NCBI GenBank assembly: GCA_964651045.1
Contig: CAZYVD010000008.1
Location: 1-64,000, forward strand
Direction of reading: 5' to 3'
DNA length: 64,000 nucleotides
DNA from: CAZYVD01 sp964651045
GTDB taxonomy: Bacteria > Zhuqueibacterota > QNDG01 > DSAB01
Made by a program: the position numbers and the translations under genes. The notes beneath the pieces were generated by a model. That model did not search any database, was not told the DNA's origin, and was given only the letters and a program-made list of their open reading frames with translations. Below, piece after piece: positions 8,159-15,930 of this stretch (positions are counted from its first letter, which is position 1; the number at the start of each line of letters is the position of its first letter).

Positions 8159-8229
8159 ATTTGACAAATGAGACGGCTAAATGTTGCAAATTTTTTCTGC
8201 AACATTTTTCATCCAGTTTTGTCGTATAA
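8159..8229. promoter_or_regulatory. symmetric divergent promoter region, probably ECF-sigma dependent
   Basis: A perfect inverted repeat, ATGTTGCA (8181-8188), nine bases, TGCAACAT (8198-8205), lies between the two divergent genes. Each arm offers a GCAAC box like the AAC-type -35 of ECF sigma factors. On the plus strand CGTATAA (8223-8229) follows 19 bases after the AAC. On the minus strand TCAAAT (8164-8159) follows 18 bases after it. The boxes fit ECF autoregulation as known for RpoE-like factors; the assignment is inference. Confidence 0.5.
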
Positions 8230-8235
8230 TATGTA

Positions 8236-8829
8236 ATGATAAAATCCGATTCCACAGAGAATACTGCCGTTGTAATCAAAAATATCAATTCTGGCAGAAG
8301 AGATGATTTCAAGCTAATCGTGGAAAAATACCAGAGGCTCGTCTCCCATATTGTTTTCAGAATGGTAAACGATACATCAGACAGGGAGGATTTGAGTCAG
8401 GAGATATTCTTAAAGGTTTATAAGAATCTTAAAAGTTTTAGATTTGAGTCCAGATTTTCGACATGGATCGCAAAGATTGCCTATAATGAATGTATAAATC
8501 ATATTAAGAAAAAGAGGATGATTCTTTTCTCTGATCAAAAGGAGGGTGTATTGAACAGAGTTGTGGATAAAAACATCCTTCCTGATGAGGCTATCGAGAA
8601 GTTAGAGAACAGAGAGATCGTGCTGAGAGAGATTAACAGGCTCGATGTGAGATATCGTGTGATTCTAACACTCTACCACATCCACGGGATGAGATATAGG
8701 GAGATAGGAGATGTAATGAATCTACCACAGGGAACAGTGAAGAGTTATCTGTTCAGGGCAAGAAGAGAATTAAAAGAGGCTTTAATCGAAAGGTATAGAG
8801 GGGACAGGTTATGGAGAATAAACATCTGA
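8236..8829 (+). CDS. ECF-subfamily RNA polymerase sigma factor
   Basis: A 197-residue sigma factor of the RpoE/ECF type. Region 2 spans about residues 25-90, with DREDLSQEIFLKVY (core-binding helix) and FSTWIAKIAYNECINHI (-10 recognition). Region 4 is at about 130-185, with YRVILTLYHIHGMRYREIG and the recognition helix around GTVKSYLFRARREL. Regions 1.1 and 3 are missing, as in all ECF factors. ATG 8236 has no visible ribosome site, and TATAAT lies only five bases before it, so the message may be leaderless. It overlaps the anti-sigma gene by 19 bases. Divergent control of the small membrane protein is likely. Confidence 0.93.
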   Translation: MIKSDSTENTAVVIKNINSGRRDDFKLIVEKYQRLVSHIVFRMVNDTSDREDLSQEIFLKVYKNLKSFRFESRFSTWIAKIAYNECINHIKKKRMILFSDQKEGVLNRVVDKNILPDEAIEKLENREIVLREINRLDVRYRVILTLYHIHGMRYREIGDVMNLPQGTVKSYLFRARRELKEALIERYRGDRLWRINI

Positions 8830-9314
8830 CAGATGATGAAATACAAGACTATCTGGATGGAAATAGAAGCCTAAGCAATGCTGCCGTTCACATCGCACTC
8901 TGTGAGAGGTGCAGAAGAGAGTTGTCTCGATATAAATATTTGTTTAATATGCTTGGAGAGGATCCGGGTTTTGAGCTTGATAGTAGTTTTTCTGAAAGAG
9001 TAATGTCAAAGATAGTATACAGGCCGTTCTTATCCACTGCCGAGATTGTATTGCTTCTCTTTTGTTTACTATCCTCTGTTTTTACATCTTTTTATTTTTT
9101 AGGTTTAAACAGGGTCATAGAGCCGCTGTTTAGAGTCTTGATTAAAACAGCAAAGATTCCAGGTTTATTATTTTCAGCAGTTAAAGGATTGTTGGCCAGA
9201 GCAGATTTGAACGTATCAATTGTAATCTATTCATCCATTACACTCCTTATTATTTTTATCTTTGATCATTTTATAATTCGGCCAAGGGTGCAGAAGATAG
9301 ATAGGGCTAGTTGA
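8811..9314 (+). CDS. anti-sigma factor, zinc-finger type, one membrane span or more
   Basis: A 167-residue partner of the ECF sigma factor. The N-terminus (about residues 8-50) has the ZAS-type motif HIALCERCRREL, i.e. HxxxCxxC, which binds zinc and clamps the sigma factor. Hydrophobic segments follow at about 80-102 and 138-155, with an amphipathic stretch around 105-130 between them, so the protein should span the inner membrane. The start overlaps the sigma gene by 19 bases, with a GAGGGG site eight bases ahead; such overlap is normal for sigma/anti-sigma pairs and keeps their amounts matched. The signal it senses is unknown. Confidence 0.85.
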   Translation: MENKHLTDDEIQDYLDGNRSLSNAAVHIALCERCRRELSRYKYLFNMLGEDPGFELDSSFSERVMSKIVYRPFLSTAEIVLLLFCLLSSVFTSFYFLGLNRVIEPLFRVLIKTAKIPGLLFSAVKGLLARADLNVSIVIYSSITLLIIFIFDHFIIRPRVQKIDRAS

Positions 9315-9331
9315 GTCGGTTAAAATTGAAC

Positions 9332-9359
9332 TTGACATTGAATCTGTTTTTGTTAATAT
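9332..9359 (+). promoter_or_regulatory. sigma70-type promoter of the SnoaL-like gene
   Basis: TTGACA (9332-9337), 16 bases, TAATAT (9354-9359), then a GAGGTC ribosome site before the ATG at 9397. This is among the best -35 boxes in the window and suggests that the gene is transcribed separately from the sigma operon. Confidence 0.65.
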
Positions 9360-9396
9360 TAACAAATAAAGATAATGATTCTCTTTTGAGGTCGAT

Positions 9397-9795
9397 ATGG
9401 AAGATATAAAACAACAGATTCTTAATTTAGAACAGCAGCAGGTCGATGCATTTAATGAAGGTAACATTGACAGACTGCTTGAATTTTTTGATCCAGGAAT
9501 AACCGGTTTTTCTTCGACCAAACATATGCGGCTTGGAAGTTTAGGTGAGCTTCGCAAGACTTTCGAATTCTACCAGCGCCAGGGATCAAAGATTGACTAT
9601 CTCATTTCTGATCCACTTGTAAATATCTATGGCGATACTGCAATAGTTACATTTTACTGGATCGTTAGATTAAGAAATGGTAAAAAGAGGCGGCCAATAG
9701 AAGGACGCGGTACACATGTCTACCACAAGATAGATGGGTCGTGGAAGGTTGTACACGAACACTTCTCCCGAGCGCATCGTTCTTATGAAATATAG
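9397..9795 (+). CDS. SnoaL/DUF4440-like NTF2-fold protein
   Basis: A 132-residue protein with the NTF2-fold layout: an N-terminal helix (IKQQILNLEQQQVDAFNEGN) followed by beta-rich sequence, GDTAIVTFYWIVRLRNGK, and the closing GRGTHVYHKIDGSWKVVHEH near residues 105-125. This resembles ketosteroid-isomerase-like SnoaL/DUF4440 and CaMKII-association-domain proteins. These bind small ligands, assemble oligomers or act as enzymes, so no specific reaction can be given. No signal peptide; it should be cytoplasmic. It has its own promoter and converges with the vWA gene, with only eight bases between the stops. Confidence 0.7.
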   Translation: MEDIKQQILNLEQQQVDAFNEGNIDRLLEFFDPGITGFSSTKHMRLGSLGELRKTFEFYQRQGSKIDYLISDPLVNIYGDTAIVTFYWIVRLRNGKKRRPIEGRGTHVYHKIDGSWKVVHEHFSRAHRSYEI

Positions 9796-9803
9796 GCTTT
9801 ATG

Positions 9804-11981
9804 TTAAATCATTCCCTTCCTGCGCCTGATGGTCCATTCGGCAAAGAATAGAATCATGACAAAAAGGGCAAATGGAAATGTTTCGAAGAGTTTTAGTTGA
9901 TGAGAGTTGGTTTCTCTTAAACGTGGGATATTCATTTCTCTTGCTATTGCAGAAAGGCTGTCAAAGGCTGTGAAACGTCCACCTGTTACTGCTGCAATCT
10001 GTTTGAGCGTTTTGAAGTCTGCCCTTGTGTCCATGAATTCAGGATTATACTCAGAGACGGAAAACTCGACTGTATCTGAAGCGAGTGTAAATCGATCGTG
10101 TGTTGCCTTCATTATCGAAATATATTTTCCGCTTTTAAATGTCCGATAGCTGCCACTATATTTACCACTCTCGCTCTCAGTGAGGTTTATTGATACTGTA
10201 TCTGAACCAGAAACTATCGTTACTTCTACATGGGCATTTGTTAATACCTTATATGTTTCATCATAAACACGCGCGTAGAATTTAATCTCCTCTCCTGCTC
10301 TGTATATATTTTTATCGAGGGAGAGATGTGAGAGGGAGTTTGTCTCTCTAATGGCAAGCCATCGAATGATGTTTGTTATAAACGACCTAAGAAGATTATT
10401 TGTTTTTCCCAATCCCCACATCAAAAGATCCCATCTGTAGATTCCCTGGCCTATGAAAAGCACAGACTTTTCTGTGTTTAGGCTTCTAATAACAACAAGA
10501 GGCTGCTTTATTTCTTTTGATGGGTTTTGCGTAACTCTAAATTTTGAATTAAGCAGTACAACAGATTCTGGTTTAATATTATCCACTATCCAGGATGTAT
10601 ATAGTGGAGGCAGATCTTTCCACGCCTGGGTCGTTTTTTCCTGATCTTCAAATACCTTCATGATCGGATGATTTTTACCCTCCTGTGTAAGTTCGGGTAG
10701 TATTATTTTTTCATAAGATTTTTTTAGTCCTGTGACAGGAAGCAGTTCTCCTATTGAGCGAACTCTTTTGAAGTCTGTTTCAGATCCTGTTAAAATAAAG
10801 AGCGGTTTTTTTAGTTTTTTAATTTCCCTGCTCAGGTTTTTCCACAATTGATGATCAGTATCGCTGCGCGGGAAATTCAGTAAAATTAAACAATCAAAAG
10901 AGGAGAGATCCATCAGAGATGGGAGCTTGCCTTCATAGAATGTGTTTCCTTGCTTTTGTGTCCTTATAGTAACCCTTATGTTTTTATCTTTTAGAAGAAT
11001 CCTTTTCAGAAATGATAGATCGGCACACGGTGCACCAGAAATAAAGAGGAGAGAGATTTTATTTTTTAGAACTCTCACATAACATTTACGTTGATTGTTT
11101 TTATAAGAGGCTTCACCCTTTAATCGAGTGATATCGCATGCCAGCTCTAAGAAACCCTCTCTTTCTGGCTTGAAATATAGTGTTATGTTTTTTGGGAGCC
11201 CTTCTTGTGGTATTGTTATACTTTTTGTAGCTATTATTTTATTCTCAACAAACAATCTTACATACACCTCTTCTCCTTCAAACCCAGGCCCATTTATTAA
11301 TAGCTCAACTGGCACAAGATCGTTCACATAAACAATCTCATTGGTCCTCATTTGGCTTAGCACCAGATCGCGCCTCTGCAGTGGATTTCCAACACCAAGA
11401 GTGTAGATCGGAATCTCTATCTTTTCTGCTGTTCGAACGGGATTTTTCCCTCTGTTGTAAGAACCATCAGTAATAAGAATTATGGCGCTCAGGGCCGTCT
11501 CTTTTTCTAAAAGATCGGTAATAGCACCAGATATGTTGGTGGCGAGGCCTTCTGGTTTTATAGAATCGGGAGGAAATTTTTTTGCAGGGGTAAGTCTGTC
11601 TGAAAAGTAGTACAGAACCATGTTGTACCTGTCTTGCAGGCCTTTAAATATTTTTGAATGAAGGGCTCTTGATATTATATCTGCCCTTTTCTCTTTTTTA
11701 TCCACAATCTCCATCGAGCCGGATTTATCTATAAGCAATGCGACGCGGGGTTTTTTAAAAGAGGATCTTGTGATATTAATAGTTGTTCCTGTCAAGGTTA
11801 AAAGTATTAATATAAGAGCGCAGGATCGTATGGTCAGAAGGATCGTGCGGGTAATTAATTGTGATTCGGGAACAGTGCGTCTGTATATCAGTATGTTGAA
11901 GATTATGATACAAAATACTGCAACGAGCGTAACAATCAAGGGCCAAGAAGATGAGAATGCTATTTTAAATGTCTCACCCAT
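9804..11981 (-). CDS. membrane-anchored von Willebrand factor A domain protein
   Basis: A 725-residue protein. Two membrane helices lie at about residues 13-32 and 45-65. A vWA domain follows at about 78-240, with an intact MIDAS start DKSGS and ITDGSYNRG. Next come a beta-rich part (about 205-300), a Rossmann-like part resembling ThuA/glutamine-amidotransferase folds (about 310-500), and an Ig-like part (about 545-630). A final membrane helix lies near 705-720, ahead of RRRKGMI. This layout matches large BatA-type or DUF-type vWA proteins often linked to MoxR ATPases; no MoxR gene is in the window. One base separates it from tsaD. The metal-binding MIDAS suggests protein binding at the periplasmic face. 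Exact role unknown. Confidence 0.75.
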   Translation of the reverse strand: MGETFKIAFSSSWPLIVTLVAVFCIIIFNILIYRRTVPESQLITRTILLTIRSCALILILLTLTGTTINITRSSFKKPRVALLIDKSGSMEIVDKKEKRADIISRALHSKIFKGLQDRYNMVLYYFSDRLTPAKKFPPDSIKPEGLATNISGAITDLLEKETALSAIILITDGSYNRGKNPVRTAEKIEIPIYTLGVGNPLQRRDLVLSQMRTNEIVYVNDLVPVELLINGPGFEGEEVYVRLFVENKIIATKSITIPQEGLPKNITLYFKPEREGFLELACDITRLKGEASYKNNQRKCYVRVLKNKISLLFISGAPCADLSFLKRILLKDKNIRVTIRTQKQGNTFYEGKLPSLMDLSSFDCLILLNFPRSDTDHQLWKNLSREIKKLKKPLFILTGSETDFKRVRSIGELLPVTGLKKSYEKIILPELTQEGKNHPIMKVFEDQEKTTQAWKDLPPLYTSWIVDNIKPESVVLLNSKFRVTQNPSKEIKQPLVVIRSLNTEKSVLFIGQGIYRWDLLMWGLGKTNNLLRSFITNIIRWLAIRETNSLSHLSLDKNIYRAGEEIKFYARVYDETYKVLTNAHVEVTIVSGSDTVSINLTESESGKYSGSYRTFKSGKYISIMKATHDRFTLASDTVEFSVSEYNPEFMDTRADFKTLKQIAAVTGGRFTAFDSLSAIAREMNIPRLRETNSHQLKLFETFPFALFVMILFFAEWTIRRRKGMI

Positions 11982-11982
11982 G

Positions 11983-12978
11983 TTAAAAATTTAAGGAGGG
12001 ACGAGGTGAAAGTGTGAGGGGGGATGTTACCCCTCTTTTTAGATAAAAGTGAGCAGCTGCTGCTATCATTCCCCCATTGTCTGTACAGAGATTAGCAGGA
12101 GGCCAGAACAGCTCAATATTTTTTTCATTACATGCCTGTTTCATCTTCTTCTGCAAGTGGCGATTAACTGCAACTCCGCCTGCAACACAGATTCTTTTTA
12201 CTCCATTATTTTCTGCGGCATAGATACTCTTTTGGACCAGAACATCAACAACTGCATCCTGAAAACAGGCTGCAATGTCAGAGATATGTTTTTTTAACTC
12301 CCTTTTTCCGAGTCTTCTCACATGGTTTAATACTGCAGTTTTCAATCCGCTAAAGCTGAAATCGAGGCTGCCTTCTTCGAGATAGGCTCTGGGAAAACGG
12401 ATGTATTCTGGATTTCCATTTAGTGCCAATTTTTCAATAAATGGCCCACCCGGATAACCAAGATCGAGCATCTTTGCCACCTTATCGAATGCTTCTCCGC
12501 TCGCGTCGTCGCGTGTCCGTCCGAGGAGTTTATACGAGCCCCATTCTCTGACATAGACCAGTTGAGTGTGTCCTCCTGATACTATCAGTACAATAATAGG
12601 AGGATTCAATCCCGGATTTGCAAGATAATTTGACCAGATATGTCCCTCGAGATGATTTATACCTATCATTGGAATATCCAGAGACAGCGCCAGACCCTTT
12701 GCAATGCTAAGACCAACAAGTAGCGACCCGGCAAGACCCGGTCCATATGTAACACCTATGCCTCTGATATCAGCCGTTTTTATGCCTGCCTTTTTTAATG
12801 CCTCCCGGATCACTGGAAGAACCATGCGAATATGAGCCCTGGAGGCGAGTTCTGGAACAACGCCGCCAAAGTTTGAATGAATTAGTTGAGTGGAAATTAT
12901 GTTTGAAAGCAGGGTGTTGCCATCGTATACTGCAGCACTCGTATCGTCACATGAGGTTTCGATTCCAAGAACAATCAT
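11983..12978 (-). CDS. tsaD: tRNA N6-adenosine threonylcarbamoyltransferase
   Basis: A 331-residue TsaD (Gcp/YgjD). It transfers the threonylcarbamoyl group from threonylcarbamoyl-AMP to A37 of tRNAs that read ANN codons, working with TsaB and TsaE in bacteria. Visible signatures: VLGIETSCDDTSAAVY at the N-terminus, YGPGLAGSLLVGLSIAKGLA near residue 78, the metal-binding HLEGH near 108, SGGHTQLV near 134, and GGVAVNRHL near 267. Length is normal. It overlaps the ybbR gene by four bases (ATGA), and the vWA gene starts one base after its stop. TsaB, TsaC and TsaE are not in the window. Confidence 0.97.
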   Translation of the reverse strand: MIVLGIETSCDDTSAAVYDGNTLLSNIISTQLIHSNFGGVVPELASRAHIRMVLPVIREALKKAGIKTADIRGIGVTYGPGLAGSLLVGLSIAKGLALSLDIPMIGINHLEGHIWSNYLANPGLNPPIIVLIVSGGHTQLVYVREWGSYKLLGRTRDDASGEAFDKVAKMLDLGYPGGPFIEKLALNGNPEYIRFPRAYLEEGSLDFSFSGLKTAVLNHVRRLGKRELKKHISDIAACFQDAVVDVLVQKSIYAAENNGVKRICVAGGVAVNRHLQKKMKQACNEKNIELFWPPANLCTDNGGMIAAAAHFYLKRGVTSPLTLSPRPSLNF

Positions 12979-13919
12979 CTTTCGATAATCACTCTGAAGA
13001 ATTGCGGATTTACATTTTTAAAAAATATGTCTTCTGGAAGGTTGATGGCAGCCTTGAATCTCTTCTCCTGGTATCTTTTGCTTTTATAATCTATTACGGC
13101 TTCTATGTCCTCAGCCCTGATGTCTTTTAACACATTGACCCCCCCATATAGTGTCAGCCTGAGAGTAGATGGTATTACCTTGATATTTTTTACCTTACCT
13201 GGTATATTAATGACTCTTATTGGGATGTTAGAGACGACCTTCTCGCCTATTCTTTGAACATCGGCCCTGAAATTTATTGTATTATAAGAATAGTGTACTG
13301 CTTGATAGGGTGGCTTGATAATAGAGACTCTTCCGCGAATTTCTTTTACCAGGTTGCGAAGAACCTTTTTCTTTGTTTTTATTTCATTTATTTTGTTTAC
13401 CTGAAGCATTGGGCCTGTGATATAGATCGAATCAGGATCTAGGTATACTGGTCCGACTTGTATATAGCCGTCCATTACACTAAGTTCTATGTCGGCTCTT
13501 ACAGGAACCTTTCTTTCTATAGAGGTGTCCAAACGGACTGTAATATATTCTGGTTCTATTATCTTAAGAGGTACCAATCCTGACCCAGGAGGCAAATCTT
13601 TTATCATTTCTTTAGTGATCTGGAAGGTTGTATTTTTTTTGGTATTGTTAAGATTTAGTTCTATGTTTTTTCGTTTGATTATTAGACCGAGTATTTCCTT
13701 TCCCCTTCCCCTGAATTTGACCCTTACATGCGATGGTATTGGGGAGGCAAAAACCCAGCCTGATGGTTTGTTTACTACTCTGACAGGTAAATTCAGGATA
13801 TAATCAAATTCATTATTTGTGGCAACATAGAACCATAAAAACAGGGCAATGAAGATTGTGTATAACTTGATTTTAAAATTCTGCAGCCACTTGATATTAA
13901 ATTCTATTTTCAACTTCAT
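12975..13919 (-). CDS. YbbR-domain (CdaR-like) membrane-anchored protein
   Basis: A 314-residue protein with one N-terminal membrane helix (about residues 18-36, KLYTIFIALFLWFYVA). About three YbbR-like beta repeats follow, each with a PVRV- or VPVRA-type start and a PxxVxVxG-like turn. The Firmicutes homologue CdaR controls the diadenylate cyclase CdaA, and the genes are usually neighbours. Here no cyclase gene is near; the partner is tsaD, with a four-base overlap. A role in c-di-AMP control is therefore only possible, not supported locally. No catalytic residues are expected. Confidence 0.8.
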   Translation of the reverse strand: MKLKIEFNIKWLQNFKIKLYTIFIALFLWFYVATNNEFDYILNLPVRVVNKPSGWVFASPIPSHVRVKFRGRGKEILGLIIKRKNIELNLNNTKKNTTFQITKEMIKDLPPGSGLVPLKIIEPEYITVRLDTSIERKVPVRADIELSVMDGYIQVGPVYLDPDSIYITGPMLQVNKINEIKTKKKVLRNLVKEIRGRVSIIKPPYQAVHYSYNTINFRADVQRIGEKVVSNIPIRVINIPGKVKNIKVIPSTLRLTLYGGVNVLKDIRAEDIEAVIDYKSKRYQEKRFKAAINLPEDIFFKNVNPQFFRVIIER

Positions 13920-13934
13920 AATAAATTCTGAGCA

Positions 13935-13971
13935 GGGGAGAAAGAACCTTAATTATATGTTCTCTCTCCCC
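13935..13971 (-). other. hairpin between the zinc-ribbon gene and ybbR
   Basis: GGGGAGAAAGAAC (13935-13947) pairs with GTTCTCTCTCCCC (13959-13971) with one mismatch and an AT-rich loop. It sits in the 68-base gap after the zinc-ribbon stop. No T-run follows on the minus strand, so it may be a weak terminator, an mRNA end stabiliser or a processing site. Confidence 0.5.
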
Positions 13972-13987
13972 CACAGACTTCTGGATA

Positions 13988-14179
13988 CTATTTTTGTGAT
14001 TGACCAATTGGTCGTCCAAAACTTATTTCCCCATTATCGATTCTTATATTGAATCCACAATTGGGATTGGTGCACACCCACGCCTTATAGCGTATTGCAG
14101 CACCTTCGCGTCCATAATCGGACAGCGGCACAAGCACACCAGTATCACACTTTTGACATTCAGGAAAGACATTTTCCAT
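13988..14179 (-). CDS. small zinc-ribbon protein of unknown function
   Basis: A 63-residue protein with CQKC near residue 8 and CTNPNC near 36, i.e. a CxxC-CxxxxC pair spaced like a zinc ribbon. No other domain, no signal peptide. A GGGAGGT site lies eight bases before the ATG, which supports real translation. It follows rplI by 64 bases on the same strand, so it may be expressed with the ribosomal genes. I do not recognise it. Confidence 0.65.
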   Translation of the reverse strand: MENVFPECQKCDTGVLVPLSDYGREGAAIRYKAWVCTNPNCGFNIRIDNGEISFGRPIGQSQK

Positions 14180-14243
14180 TTTACTACCTCCCTCTTTTAC
14201 TCCTCACCCGATAGGTTTGTCCTCCTATCTGTTTTTGTTAGAA

Positions 14244-14687
14244 TTATTCTTTTACCACCCAGACCCTTATTTTTGCCTCAACATCCGAGTGAAGTTTGAT
14301 GATGACTGTATATACACCCAATGCTTTGATTGGTTCCTTGAGTATAATTTTTCTCTTGTCTATGTCATAGCCCTTTTCTTTTAAAAGGGTACTAATTGTT
14401 TGAGCTGTAACAGATCCAAAGACCCTGTCTTCTTCACCAACAGAGACTGTGGCAGTGAGTGATATCTTTTCAAGCTCTCCTGCCATGACTTCTGCCTTTT
14501 TGCGTTCTTTGCTATGCCGCATCTCAATGGACTTTTTTTCTTCTTCTAAGAGCTTAATATTCTTTTTATTTGCAACAACGGCTATTTTCTGGGGAATGAG
14601 ATAGTTTCTTGCATAGCCATCTTTTACTGTTACAATATCTCCTGCCGCACCTAATTTTTCATGATCTTGTTTTAAGATGATTTTCAT
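14244..14687 (-). CDS. rplI: 50S ribosomal protein L9
   Basis: A 147-residue L9, full length. The N-terminal domain starts MKIILKQDHEKLG and carries the family signature GYARNYLIPQKIA; a long central helix (about residues 40-75, rich in Lys and Glu) links it to the C-terminal RNA-binding domain. ATG 14687 is preceded by a GAGGAG site and matches the conserved L9 start. It is last in the block rpsF-ssb-rpsR-rplI, a classic bacterial order. L9 binds 23S rRNA at the base of the L1 stalk. Confidence 0.97.
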   Translation of the reverse strand: MKIILKQDHEKLGAAGDIVTVKDGYARNYLIPQKIAVVANKKNIKLLEEEKKSIEMRHSKERKKAEVMAGELEKISLTATVSVGEEDRVFGSVTAQTISTLLKEKGYDIDKRKIILKEPIKALGVYTVIIKLHSDVEAKIRVWVVKE

Positions 14688-14700
14688 GATCTCCTCTTTT

Positions 14701-14949
14701 TTATCTGGCATAATCGGAAATATATGGTATGAGAGCTAGGTAACGGGCCCTTTTTATAGCCTTAACAAGCTGACGCTGATGTCTTGCGCAGTTTCCAGTT
14801 GTTCTTCTAGGAATTATTTTTCCTACATCATTTGTAAATTTCATGAGTGTTTTTGGGTCCTTATAATCAACATACAAGATTCTGCTCTCGCAGAATCGAC
14901 AGATCCTCTTCTTTTTGAATTTTAACAAATTCTCCTCCTTTCTGCTCAT
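14701..14949 (-). CDS. rpsR: 30S ribosomal protein S18, cysteine-containing form
   Basis: An 82-residue S18. The C-terminal core has the signature IIPRRTTGNCARHQRQL and KAIKRARYLALIPY. The N-terminal part has CRFC, and a further Cys lies in GNCARH, so this looks like the zinc-binding (C+) variant. ATG 14949 is preferred; a GTG three bases earlier is possible. S18 forms a dimer with S6 on the 30S platform, and the S6 gene lies two genes upstream in the same operon. Confidence 0.95.
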   Translation of the reverse strand: MSRKEENLLKFKKKRICRFCESRILYVDYKDPKTLMKFTNDVGKIIPRRTTGNCARHQRQLVKAIKRARYLALIPYISDYAR

Positions 14950-14965
14950 CACATCACTTCTTGGA

Positions 14966-15463
14966 TTAGAGTTTTAAATCCTGATATCCAAAATCAAATT
15001 TTCCCTTCATCGGATTTTCCTCATCCTCAAATTCTTCTTTTATTGTCTGTTCATTTTGATCAGATTCGATTATTTCCTCCTCCATTTCCTCAGATACAGT
15101 AGATTGACCTTCATGAACTATCTTATTCAACACCTGGATTCTTCGAGCCTTTATCTCCACTATTGTACGACTCTTTTCATTTTCTGCTACAACCTTTCTA
15201 CTCTGGAGTTCTCCTTCGATAATGACGGCATTTCCTCTGCTCAGAGTTGCGGCACAGTTTTCTGCAAGTTTATACCAGGCAACAACACCAACATAACAGA
15301 TATTTTTCCTCCACATTCCTATGTTGTCTTTAAATTTTCTGCTCGATGCGATCCAGAAGTTTGTTACAGGTGTTCCATTTGTAGTCCTTCTGAGAGTCGG
15401 TTCACGGATTACATTGCCGGCAATAATAACATAATTAACATCAGGCATAAAAAAATTATTCAT
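14966..15463 (-). CDS. ssb: single-stranded DNA-binding protein (operon copy)
   Basis: A 165-residue SSB. The OB fold covers about residues 8-110: NYVIIAGNVIREPTLR, TPVTNFWIAS, VGVVAWYKLAENCAATL, GNAVIIEGEL. A long acidic tail follows, but it ends in FDFGYQDLKL rather than the usual acidic tip with a terminal Pro-Phe that recruits DNA-repair partners. A second SSB at 44.1 kb has the normal tip. A GAGG site lies seven bases before the ATG. It sits between rpsF and rpsR, the standard place of bacterial ssb. Confidence 0.9.
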   Translation of the reverse strand: MNNFFMPDVNYVIIAGNVIREPTLRRTTNGTPVTNFWIASSRKFKDNIGMWRKNICYVGVVAWYKLAENCAATLSRGNAVIIEGELQSRKVVAENEKSRTIVEIKARRIQVLNKIVHEGQSTVSEEMEEEIIESDQNEQTIKEEFEDEENPMKGKFDFGYQDLKL

Positions 15464-15475
15464 ATAAAAACCTCA

Positions 15476-15901
15476 TTATTTATCGTTGTTTTCATTTGGC
15501 ACATCATGATCGGTGTCATAATCGTCGATGGTCTCTTCGGGCTCTTGGCTATCAAGTTCAGCTATCTTTTTCTCATATTTTTCTCTGTTCACCTCTTCAT
15601 CTCTAAGTACTATTTTTGGTACAACGATTATGAGGGATCTTATGATGGGGTCATACATCTTGAACTCCTTTTCGAGTTCTTTGATAAATGTACCCTCTGC
15701 ACTAAAACGTATGGTAAAATAATAGCCATACTGTTTTTTATCGATTTCATAGGCAAGTCTGCGTTTCCCCCAGCGATTAATCGATTTTACCTCTCCGCCA
15801 TTTTCTCCAATGAATTTTGATATCTTCTCAACTGCACCATCGGCCTCTTCTGTTGGTAAGTGGCCGTTGACAATGAAAGTTGTTTCATATTCTCTTAACA
15901 T
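15476..15901 (-). CDS. rpsF: 30S ribosomal protein S6
   Basis: A 141-residue S6. It starts MLREYETTFIVNG, has the WGKRRLAYEIDKKQYGYYFTI core near residue 50, and ends in an acidic extension (about residues 105-141) rich in Glu and Asp, longer than in E. coli before modification. ATG 15901 has a GGGAGGT site eight bases upstream. The gene heads the block rpsF-ssb-rpsR-rplI. S6 pairs with S18 on the 30S platform. Confidence 0.95.
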   Translation of the reverse strand: MLREYETTFIVNGHLPTEEADGAVEKISKFIGENGGEVKSINRWGKRRLAYEIDKKQYGYYFTIRFSAEGTFIKELEKEFKMYDPIIRSLIIVVPKIVLRDEEVNREKYEKKIAELDSQEPEETIDDYDTDHDVPNENNDK

Positions 15902-15930
15902 ATTAAAACCTCCCTCTGGTCTTATGGTCC

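Noticed and set aside
15056..15820. A 254-codon open frame on the plus strand opposite ssb and rpsF
   Set aside because: It runs antisense through two certain genes (SSB and S6), is rich in Phe, Ile and Tyr as antisense frames of this composition are, and has no recognisable domain.
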